From assembly GCA_037833965.1 (NCBI GenBank), contig AP031355.1, forward strand, positions 1,017,501-1,081,500: DNA of 64,000 bases, in the 5' to 3' direction. This document shows positions 1 through 7,758 of the stretch, one piece after another (position 1 is the first letter of the stretch; each line of letters starts with the position of its first letter). The notes under the pieces were generated by a model that was not told the origin of the DNA, searched no databases, and saw only the letters and a program-made list of their open reading frames with translations. Made by a program: the position numbers and the translations under genes. Source of the DNA: Marchantia polymorpha subsp. ruderalis (taxonomy: Eukaryota > Streptophyta > Marchantiopsida > Marchantiales > Marchantiaceae).

Positions 1-399
1 ATTTAAACAATTTTAGAAAACTAGTACCAAAGCAGTGTTTGTAGCTAGAGAAGGGTACGCTAAATAGAGTGGATTGATGAGATCGTCACGAGGGCACCAA
101 GAATCACGTAGTCGGATGTACCAACGCCAACGTCTTCGGCGCCTTCGGCAAAGACTCATTTTTGAGGTGTCTCTACTCACGCGCCTTTAGCGTATAAGGA
201 AGCTACGCTTCCGGCGCAGACACCCCAGGAGGAGGTTTGGCTAAAGACGTCAGGAGAAGGGCCCGGACCTCTAAAGGCATCCGACCATGAGTGCGCCTTC
301 GGCGAAGCGCCGCTAGCGCGGAAAGGGAAAACCTTCATAACAATCGGGATACACGGTAGATCCAGTTGGTTGAAGTTGCATTAGAAAGAGCTCGGGACG

Positions 400-413
400 C
401 TCGTTCTAACGAG
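400..413 (+). promoter_or_regulatory. Conserved U3 block with CTCGTT-CT-AACGAG hairpin
   Basis: The hairpin CTCGTTCTAACGAG lies in a block (about 385-460) whose GAGCTC...CGAG.CCAAG core recurs in all four LTRs of the window: near 51000, 63650, and on the minus strand near 58240. Conservation across subfamilies whose surrounding U3 differs greatly suggests a regulatory or RNA-structural role. This is inference. Confidence 0.35.
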
Positions 414-1324
414 TCCAAGAGCGCCGGAGATGGATCAGGAATGGAGAAGTTATGAGCGTCGGAAAACTCGTAGCCGGACATGCGCCGTTCGCGCTAGGGT
501 TCACAGCCGGAAAGGATTCCCGTACGCCCTCGGCGATGCGCCTTCGGCGGAATCACGCGCTCACAGGAGGAAACCAACTCAGAGTCGGAAGCGCCCTTGG
601 CGGCTGTTCATGGAAGGAAAGCGCCGGTCGGATGTACGCCTCCGACGTGGCGCTGACGGCCGGACGCGCTGGCATGAGTTGCGCTGACGGCTATGCGCTG
701 GCAGCAACGGACGAGGCATAAAGGACAAAATAGGCGGTACGACTGCGCGCCGGCGTAATTCGCTCCGGCTGGATGTGCGCCTCCAGCAAGGCGCCGACGG
801 ATAATGAACGCACCAGCGGCGACACGCCTCCGGAGAAGGGCCGGGTTAGGAAAAGACAACAGGGCCGACGTATACCCTGCAGCGGACTCGAGTCCGGAAG
901 GTGGCGGCGGCGGGAGAATTCAACGTTTAAGCATGCGAATGCGCGCAATGCGGGGACGTGAATTCGCGCATGCAAAGGGCGAACCGTTAAGCCGTATAGC
1001 CGGCTGCGTACGTTGCAACCAGTAAGAACGTTGGACGTTCTTGAAATCGGAGAAGAAAAGACTGCGCTCCAGTCTCATTCTCTCATTCTTGACTTTGCGA
1101 TTTCCAGTTCCAAGATTACGCGCAAGGGCGGAGCGACCTGCAGTGAGAGTAGAGAGTGCGGAGACGAGTTGCACAAGGATCTTGGCGGACCTTGAAAGAA
1201 TTGGGAGTAGCGATCTTGAACGAGCGCAGAGAGAGTGAGCAGTCCGTGCTTGAGTGGCAGACGCGCAGTGGCGATTGTGAGAGAGTGAGCGACAGGGAGA
1301 ACGTTTGTGTGTGCAGGCAACGCA

Positions 1325-3880
1325 ATGTCGAAGGTTCCCCAACTGCGAGTGTCTCCACTCAGGGTGCCGCAGATCGGTCTACGCGCATTTCAAGATGTGC
1401 TGACGAGGCTGAAGCTCGATTTTCTCCTCTGGGGGTGGAATTGGACGTGTCCGGAGATGGTGCGCGAGTACCTGCAAGAGAGACACAAGCCTTCTCGCGG
1501 ATTTCGCCCACACCCAGAGAGATGGGAAATTTGCAATTGGGCGCAGGTGTTGGGCAGGTGTGCCGGCGAGGAAGGGGATCTCCTCTTCGAGGCCGAAAGC
1601 GTGAAAGTGTCCCAGGAGGAAGAAGTCTCTTACAATGAGCTCTTCAAGGTGGCTAGACATCCCAAGAACGGTTTCCGGACTCGGGATTACAAGGATCGAT
1701 TGCGGAGAAATGTCGCGACAGCATTGCTGCAGATATTGCAGCCGACCAAGACCGCTTACATGCATGGTTGGCAGGTAGAGTTCGTGGAGCTAGTGTTGTC
1801 AGGAGCTCCGGTGCATTGGGCACGACTTCTGTGGAAGGTGACGCGCCAACATGCGCAAGAAGAGAGGGGAGGAACGCTCAATCATCTATCGCCTTACTTA
1901 ATCGTGTTTTACCGGGCGATGGGATGTTTGACGAATGCTGAGAAAACTCGGTTTCCGCAGCTGAGTCGGTCTTATCCAGGTAGATATTCGAGGGAGGCCG
2001 AAGTAGACACGGATCCGGACGAGGAACCTGCCAGTACGCCTCCGGCTCCGGCTCCAGCCAGAGCAGCAGAAGAACGGCGAAGTGAGCGCATTCCGCGCAA
2101 GCGGAAGTGGGATGAGAGACCTGAGGACAGGCAGCCGGAAGTACCAGCTGCGCCGACTCGTGGTCGGCCCACCCCCGAGCCTCATAGTCGACCAAAACAG
2201 AGGGCACGCAGAATGCCAACTGTTACTGAGGAGACCAGGCGAACTCCGACCCGGCGGAATCTCACGCAGGAAGAGATAATTGCTCAGGTCCTAGGGAAGA
2301 CGGCAGAAACCTCTGCACAGAAGGCACCACGGCCTTCGGGAGGAGATGGACGGACTGACGACCGGCCGACTGCGAGTCGGATGACTGAAGGTCGACAGAC
2401 GGAAGGAAGGCCAACTGAACGGCGCGTTGAACCGGACAGCAGGCCGGAAGCGGAAGAGAGTTTGGCTGACGAGCCAACAATCCTCAGAGGGTCGTCTTCG
2501 GCGGAAGGCACTTCTGGAAGAACGCCACCAGCAAACAGGCCAAGTGGAGTCAAGACGCGCAGGGTGTATCCGACTCCCAGTCGGACAACTGCTGGTCGGC
2601 CGACTGCGAGTCGGACAACAGAGAGTCAGCCGGATTCGCCGACTGCGAGACGGATGGGGCCAACGACCAGTATGCGGACGCCTTCGGCGGACGCACCTTC
2701 AGCAAGGACACCTTCCGCGCAGATTGCGCCGGAAGGACAGGCAGCAAAAGCGGGCGGTGCAAGAGTGACAAAAGTCACTGCGGCGTCGACCCCTTCACAA
2801 ACCGAAGATCGAGCCGGAACAGGGGCTCAAGCAGTGGGATCTCCCACTGCCCTGGATATTTTAGCAGGCAGTGGAGCAGCAGTCGCAGCAGAAGCTGCTG
2901 CGCGCCACAGTTCCAGGGAGTCGCCAAGGGATTCGGTGGCAACTGAGATCCTCGAGACTGAGGATGAGACGAGCTCGGAAGAGCAAGAAGAGGATTCGGT
3001 GCAGAAAACGCCAACAGGGGTGCTGTGCGAACAGATAGTTCCACTCCTGCGATATCTGGATCGCAAGACATCCAAATACGCAAGTGCCTTAAAACCGCAG
3101 TCTTATGTGGAGACAATCAGGCGAAGGACGAGGAGCAAGGTGGCAAGGTGGGCCTCTAGATGCGGAGTATATGTGGATAGGAACACCGCCCTCCGACAAC
3201 ACCTGGCGGTCACCCAGAAGCTGTACCAAGCCTTGCAGCAGCAGAAGGAGGATGCGGCGACGAAGAGTCAGGCGGAGGCCGAACTAATACGGGCAAAGAT
3301 CGAGTCGGAACTGCAGGAGGAGCGGAGACAGAACAAAGTCCTAGCAGCCGAGCTTGCGCGCCAGACGCGCGCCTTAGAGGAAAGTCAACGAGCCCGCAAG
3401 GAGGATGAGGAGTTGTTGTGCAACTTGCAAACCGAGTGCTCGGATTTGAGGGCACAACGTGCGGATTTAGAAATGCAGCTGGCAGAGGTGGAGAGCAGCT
3501 GCAGGGCACGAGAAGAGTTGGCGGCACGGGTGACTCGTTGTCTAAACGGATACACCCATTGGGAGGTGGCAGCTCAAGAGAGGGTTACACTCCGGGAGTT
3601 CGAGCTTCGGGCGGCGGCATTGACGGAAGGTGACAGTCGGAGTCGGCGGCGAGTGGCGAGAAAATTAGAAACTTTCTTGTCGGGTGCGCGCGACACTATG
3701 GCGCACTTGCAGTCGGAAGTCACTGCAGCGCTCCGACGCCTGGGGTTACGCAGCCGGTCGGAAGACTGGCAAGGTAGAGACAGTAAGCGGAGCAGTCCGG
3801 CGCGAAGGAGGCGCAGCACCGGATCTGCTGAGTGCAGTAGAGTAGTTTGGTTTCGCGCAGATACTGCGAGTGGTAGATAG
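1325..3880 (+). CDS. LTR-encoded ORF (5' LTR copy), unknown accessory protein with C-terminal coiled coil
   Basis: An uninterrupted 851-codon ORF lies inside the LTR, upstream of the TATA box, so in U3. The ATG at 1325 is chosen because the tripeptide NAM around it recurs at the same place in the two solo-LTR copies; the frame opens just upstream at 1289. Three parts are visible. Residues 1-225 are a conserved globular-looking domain with FLLWGWN, RTRDYKDR and GGTLNHLSP motifs. Residues about 235-550 are a low-complexity Pro/Thr/Arg/Ser linker with PSA repeats. Residues about 560-851 are a conserved region starting LCEQIVPLLRYLDRK, with a long Glu/Arg/Gln-rich coiled coil (about 626-739) and a basic Arg/Ser tail (RRRRSTGSAECS). 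The N-terminal part vaguely recalls the 'putative plant transposon protein' domains of Athila-type elements, but I cannot confirm that. No enzyme motif is seen. Structural, nucleic-acid-binding or silencing-countering roles are all possible. Confidence 0.8.
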   Translation: MSKVPQLRVSPLRVPQIGLRAFQDVLTRLKLDFLLWGWNWTCPEMVREYLQERHKPSRGFRPHPERWEICNWAQVLGRCAGEEGDLLFEAESVKVSQEEEVSYNELFKVARHPKNGFRTRDYKDRLRRNVATALLQILQPTKTAYMHGWQVEFVELVLSGAPVHWARLLWKVTRQHAQEERGGTLNHLSPYLIVFYRAMGCLTNAEKTRFPQLSRSYPGRYSREAEVDTDPDEEPASTPPAPAPARAAEERRSERIPRKRKWDERPEDRQPEVPAAPTRGRPTPEPHSRPKQRARRMPTVTEETRRTPTRRNLTQEEIIAQVLGKTAETSAQKAPRPSGGDGRTDDRPTASRMTEGRQTEGRPTERRVEPDSRPEAEESLADEPTILRGSSSAEGTSGRTPPANRPSGVKTRRVYPTPSRTTAGRPTASRTTESQPDSPTARRMGPTTSMRTPSADAPSARTPSAQIAPEGQAAKAGGARVTKVTAASTPSQTEDRAGTGAQAVGSPTALDILAGSGAAVAAEAAARHSSRESPRDSVATEILETEDETSSEEQEEDSVQKTPTGVLCEQIVPLLRYLDRKTSKYASALKPQSYVETIRRRTRSKVARWASRCGVYVDRNTALRQHLAVTQKLYQALQQQKEDAATKSQAEAELIRAKIESELQEERRQNKVLAAELARQTRALEESQRARKEDEELLCNLQTECSDLRAQRADLEMQLAEVESSCRAREELAARVTRCLNGYTHWEVAAQERVTLREFELRAAALTEGDSRSRRRVARKLETFLSGARDTMAHLQSEVTAALRRLGLRSRSEDWQGRDSKRSSPARRRRSTGSAECSRVVWFRADTASGR

Positions 3881-3913
3881 GATAGCGTAGTGCTAGTTAG
3901 GATCTTTTGAGAG

Positions 3914-3942
3914 TATAAAGTAGATCAAGGCGTTTTGCCTTG
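3914..3942 (+). promoter_or_regulatory. LTR promoter TATA box and conserved hairpin (U3/R boundary)
   Basis: TATAAA at 3914-3919 is followed by the small hairpin CAAGGC-GTTTT-GCCTTG at about 3926-3942. The same TATA plus hairpin occurs in the 3' LTR, the outer solo LTR (60082) and, on the minus strand, the inner solo LTR (54205-54210). It lies just after the LTR ORF, so genomic RNA should start near 3945. That leaves the ORF in U3 and a leader of nearly 1 kb before gag. Confidence 0.6.
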
Positions 3943-4083
3943 GGACTCTTCCAGTTTCGGAAGTACAGATCAGGAACTCACTTTCTTGGCGTGTTTGTGC
4001 ATTTTGGTCCTGGCACCACGTAGAGAAGCTGCAGCATAGCGAAGTTACCGTATGTTGTAGTTGAAGGCCTTCGGCTGAATGTT

Positions 4084-4181
4084 CAGAGCTCGCACCCGGT
4101 TAGAGACTTGAGTAGTGCGGATCTGCACCTGCGGGTGATTTCTGATACTCAGAGCCGGCTGCGAGTTAGATACTTGAACAG
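4084..4181 (+). repeat. Imperfect direct repeat within R/U5
   Basis: Two diverged copies, about 4084-4115 and 4150-4181, share the pattern CAGAGC...GTTAGA.ACTTGA.CAG. The equivalent pair is visible in the solo LTRs near 60248 and 60316 and, inverted, near 53950-54050, so the duplication predates the split of the subfamilies. Confidence 0.5.
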
Positions 4182-4862
4182 TTCCCCCTTACTCCTTCGA
4201 GTGACATATCCTGATTGTACTCCTACGGGAAGTTTCCCCTGAATGCCAATGTGAAGTTTCATTACTTCGTGTAAACCTTGGTTTGTAATTCAGGTTGTGT
4301 GTGTGTTACTGGATCGTGTTTTCAGTAAGTTCTCAGTCGGGTCTGCACTCCCTGCGTTTTGTGTGATAGTCGAGGGTGACGTCCACGGCGTACGTAGAGG
4401 CTTCGTTCCGAAGTGAGAAGTCCAGTCCGGGTACCCCCGCTAGTTCCTGGCGGAAGGGCAGTAAAAGCCGGAGTGGGAGGCACTTCCTGCAGAACCTCTG
4501 AGTGAACTTACGAGACACTTTCCTCCTGAAATCCGAAGCGGAGGTCCTGACCGACCTCCGAGTTGTGCTTTTTGCCAGTTTCAGGTGTGTGTGTTTGTGT
4601 GTGTTGAGTGACCAAGCTGTACCGTGCATCCTCCGAGCATCCTCCGAGTTGAGTTCCTCCTCCGAGTCGAGCCTCCGAGTCGAGCACTACAGTATTTCTG
4701 GGAGTGACAGTCGCCTAGAATTCAAACTCTACCAAAAGTCTGTTAAACGTGACACTTTTACTCTGTGTGTTGCCTCTGTCCCTGTGGGTTCGATCTTTTT
4801 ACCACCATACTGCAGTTTTAGCCTTTGGTGGGTTATTACATAAGGAGCCGACAACTTCTTTT

Positions 4863-4880
4863 TGGCGCCGCTGCCGGGGA
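4863..4880 (+). other. Primer-binding site, tRNA-Asp type
   Basis: TGGCGCCGCTGCCGGGGA matches the complement of the plant tRNA-Asp 3' end (TGGCGCCGTTGCCGGGGA) with one mismatch. tRNA-Asp priming is known for Athila-type elements. The site begins 22 bases after the LTR end, an unusually large gap, because most PBSs lie within a few bases of U5. Confidence 0.8.
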
Positions 4881-4923
4881 CAGTGCGTCAACACCAGAAT
4901 ACTTGAGCAGCAATGCTCGGTGA

Positions 4924-7752
4924 ATGTCGACGAGCGATAGTGTGGGAAACCTGAGTGCGAGAGCCACACGGAAACTCCGTCGAGATTCAGAAAAAGCCGT
5001 GGAAACAAAACGGCGAACTAAAAAGAAGACTCCCGGTGAGGACTCTGCAGAAAGATCGCCATCACCGACTACTGGAAGACAAAGGTGTTCCAGTTCACCT
5101 ACCGAGAGCATTGAGCTAACAGTTCTATTGGACATCCCTCCGACAGGAACTCTTCCTGAGTTTGGCCAACCTAGGATCAGTCCGTCGACAGGATCACCGA
5201 TGGCAGAACATCAAGCCAATCTCCGCCAGGTGTTTTCCCAACCTACCACCAAACATTCGTATCCAAGATACACGGGAACGGGCGACGACGATGATGCAGA
5301 TTCATACATAAAGCTCTTCGAGTCTGTCTCCATCGCCAATCGTGAGACCAGTGATGAAGACAGATTACGAATCTTTCCTAGCCTGCTACGCAGACGAGCG
5401 CGTAGCTGGTACAACCATGAGAGCACCGACCCCACTGGCATCCGGACCTGGGCTCAGCTCAAGGAAAAGTTTCTGAAGCGGTTCCGCGAACTCGGATACG
5501 ACAGTCGAGTTCTGACCCGGCTTCGAAATCTTCGACGCGAGCGGAAGGAGAATCTTCGAGACTACACGGAGAGATTCCAAGACCTCCTAGATCGAATTCC
5601 GAAGACAGGCCCGGGAGAACCGTATTCGGTACAACAGGCAGTGGATTGGTATGTGACAGGGCTCTCAAGAGAAATGGAGACCTTCTATAGGAGAGGCAAG
5701 ACTGACACAATCCAAGATGTGATAGCTTCCGCGGAGACCTTTGAGACGTCAACCCTTGACACTCGAAGACGCGACCGACGGTCGACGAAGAAGAAGTCGC
5801 AAGGCGGACGTCGGAAGAGAAGGAACTCGCCTTCCTCGACAGAAGAATCAAGCTCCTCCGAATCAAGTTCTTCCTCGGAAGAGGAAGAGGACTCGTCATC
5901 TTCAGAAGAAGAAAGACGGAAGAAGAAACGCAGTGCGATCAAGAAGAAGGATCGAGGTAAGGGAATCCCAGTGAAGACTCAAGGGGACATCGCAGCCAAG
6001 GTAGACAACCTGGTGAAGAATTTTGCGGACCTGAAAGTTCATGTAGTGGGAGGCCAAGACCGACGTAAATCACCTGCGAGACAACGAGCGAATCTCTGGT
6101 GTACTACGTGCGGACAGGTGGGACATGCCAACACGGAGTGCATGTCCGCGAGGCCATCTTACCCAGTGAATGCGGTCGAATGGGCACCACAATGGGAGAA
6201 CCCCATGTATTATGCTGAGCCGCCTATGTATTATGCTGAGCAGGTTGAGGACACCGCCTACTCAGTACAGACAGCTCCAGCTACAACTCCGAACCCACCG
6301 GTGCATATACCGCGCTTTGTTCCAAGGGAAATGGCGGGTACACTCCCACCAAGACGCATGGCACCTCCAGGCAATCACAACCGACCTCGACCACAATTCG
6401 ATGGTTGCTACAACTGCGGAGACATGGGGCATTACGCGCCAAGCTGTCCCCACCCGAGGAAGCCAATGGGGTATGCACCATTGTGCAGCAATTGCAAGAA
6501 GTCTGGACATACAGCAGCCGAATGTGACCAGCCCCAAATCCCTAGGCCAGCCGTGCGTTTCGTATCAACACCTGGCAAGGAAGAGGTGCAGGTCAACCAG
6601 GTAGAACTGAGTCTGGACCCAGCTGAAGAAAACGAAGTATGGCCAGAGGAAGAAGTAATGTGCGGCCGGGTAGAAACCCGAAGTTCGAAGAGGAAAGGAG
6701 AAGGCCACGAGGACACTCGCCGCCTCGAGCGTAGGGAAGAGAGGAGGAAGTCTAAAGAAGTTAGAGAAGGCCCGAGGAGAAGGCCGGGTACACCTCCGGC
6801 TATGAGAAACACCCAGCCGGAGCAGAGCTCAGAAAAAGCGGACAGGTATTCAGAAGAGTTCCGGACTCGAGATTACCTTCCGGACATCAAAGATGAGGTG
6901 AGTCACCTCATCAAGGAAGCACTGAACGCCGGAATGACATCCGACGACCGGAAGGCGGTTAGGCCCCCTACACCCCTTCCGACCGCGAGTACAGGGAAAC
7001 TTCCGGCTGTGACTTCCAACACTCCCTACGACATAGTGAAAGACATGGGGAGCCAGAGGGCAAATATTTCCTTCCACCAGTTGTTGGAAGACAATAAGAC
7101 GTACAGGAGGATGCTGATGCTTTCGTTGCGCCGACCACGCAAACCCCGAAAAGAGAAACTTCCGGCTGTGTACAGAGTGGAAGGAGGAGACCTGGGACCA
7201 CCAGAGATCGAAGTAGAGATCGGAGGCTGTGTCATTCAGAAGGTACCAGTGGACTCCGGCTCGGGCGTGAATATCATGACCGAGGAGACAGCGAACTCCT
7301 TGGGGTTCCAGACCTTCGAGCCTACATCCCGAGTATTGCGACTGGCCGATCAAACACGCAGAATGCCACTAGGAATGTTGAGCAATGTGAGAACCAACAT
7401 TGGAGGAGTGGACTTTCAACTGTCCTACATAATACTGCAACCTCTGATGAAGAAAGGTTATGATGTGCTGCTTGGCAGACCGTGGCTATACGATGCCAAA
7501 GCAAGGTGTGACTGGAGTAGGAAGAGATTACAGTTCCGTAGCCCTGCGGACCCTCCGACTGTCATTACCGTACCGTGGACCAAGGTACCCCATGAGGGCG
7601 AAACACCTTCCACCACCTCCGGTTACACAACCGGAGGGGAGACCAGCTCATCATGCACTTCAGAGACCGAAACGTCAGAGGACTTTGTGGGCTACGTCAC
7701 TTGCTGCTCCATTGAGGAGGAAGGAGACGAGGTGTATCCGGATGAGGAATAG
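4924..7752 (+). CDS. gag: Gag-protease polyprotein
   Basis: 942 residues from the ATG at 4924, 44 bases after the PBS. Residues about 110-270 match the plant retrotransposon Gag capsid domain (SYIKLFESV, RARSWYNH, TWAQLKEKFLKRF). Residues about 282-345 are a basic and Ser/Glu-rich tract. Three CCHC zinc knuckles follow, for RNA packaging: C393-C396-H401-C406, C495-C498-H503-C508 and C521-C524-H529-C534. An aspartic protease lies near the C-terminus, with D777-S-G (VPVDSGSGVNIM) and the distal LLGRPWL. The protein assembles the cytoplasmic virus-like particle and matures itself. The ORF ends at a UAG (7750-7752) directly in frame with pol. It is longer than a typical gag because the protease is included and the linkers are long. 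No frameshift or internal stop is present. Confidence 0.95.
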   Translation: MSTSDSVGNLSARATRKLRRDSEKAVETKRRTKKKTPGEDSAERSPSPTTGRQRCSSSPTESIELTVLLDIPPTGTLPEFGQPRISPSTGSPMAEHQANLRQVFSQPTTKHSYPRYTGTGDDDDADSYIKLFESVSIANRETSDEDRLRIFPSLLRRRARSWYNHESTDPTGIRTWAQLKEKFLKRFRELGYDSRVLTRLRNLRRERKENLRDYTERFQDLLDRIPKTGPGEPYSVQQAVDWYVTGLSREMETFYRRGKTDTIQDVIASAETFETSTLDTRRRDRRSTKKKSQGGRRKRRNSPSSTEESSSSESSSSSEEEEDSSSSEEERRKKKRSAIKKKDRGKGIPVKTQGDIAAKVDNLVKNFADLKVHVVGGQDRRKSPARQRANLWCTTCGQVGHANTECMSARPSYPVNAVEWAPQWENPMYYAEPPMYYAEQVEDTAYSVQTAPATTPNPPVHIPRFVPREMAGTLPPRRMAPPGNHNRPRPQFDGCYNCGDMGHYAPSCPHPRKPMGYAPLCSNCKKSGHTAAECDQPQIPRPAVRFVSTPGKEEVQVNQVELSLDPAEENEVWPEEEVMCGRVETRSSKRKGEGHEDTRRLERREERRKSKEVREGPRRRPGTPPAMRNTQPEQSSEKADRYSEEFRTRDYLPDIKDEVSHLIKEALNAGMTSDDRKAVRPPTPLPTASTGKLPAVTSNTPYDIVKDMGSQRANISFHQLLEDNKTYRRMLMLSLRRPRKPRKEKLPAVYRVEGGDLGPPEIEVEIGGCVIQKVPVDSGSGVNIMTEETANSLGFQTFEPTSRVLRLADQTRRMPLGMLSNVRTNIGGVDFQLSYIILQPLMKKGYDVLLGRPWLYDAKARCDWSRKRLQFRSPADPPTVITVPWTKVPHEGETPSTTSGYTTGGETSSSCTSETETSEDFVGYVTCCSIEEEGDEVYPDEE

Positions 7753-7758
7753 CAACTA
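7750..7758 (+). promoter_or_regulatory. TMV-type UAG readthrough signal between gag-pro and pol
   Basis: The stop and the next six bases read TAG CAA CTA, a perfect fit to UAG-CAR-YYA, the readthrough context of tobamoviruses. Gag-pro and pol are in the same frame, no other stop lies between 7753 and 10593, and pol has no ATG near its start (the first in-frame ATG is about 200 bases downstream, inside the conserved pol region). Suppression of this codon would give a Gag-Pol fusion. Confidence 0.75.

Larger units (their letters stand above)
1..4840 (+). repeat. 5' LTR, first 32 bases outside window
   Basis: Direct repeat of 10663-15502. It ends in GGGTTATTACA, after which the two copies diverge (TAAGGAGC here, CAACGTG at 15503). 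The LTR is about 4.87 kb in full, which is very long. It holds an U3 of about 3.9 kb containing an 851-codon ORF, a TATA box at 3914, and about 0.9 kb of R/U5. Upstream of the ORF, U3 is GC-rich and contains GCCTTCGGC-type palindromes near 140, 290 and 530. Confidence 0.95.

Noticed and set aside
1307..1324. Longer start (GTG at 1307) for the LTR ORF
   Set aside because: No ATG there; the ATG at 1325 is conserved in position and context in the two solo-LTR copies.
1156..1638. Open frame of 160 codons overlapping the start of the LTR ORF
   Set aside because: It is in another frame, has no conserved counterpart in the solo LTRs, and overlaps the conserved ORF; treated as a shadow.
4502..4843. 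Open frame in U5/leader reaching past the LTR end
   Set aside because: Cys/Val/Ser-rich product from TG-repeat sequence, no homologous frame in the solo LTRs; at most an upstream ORF of the leader.
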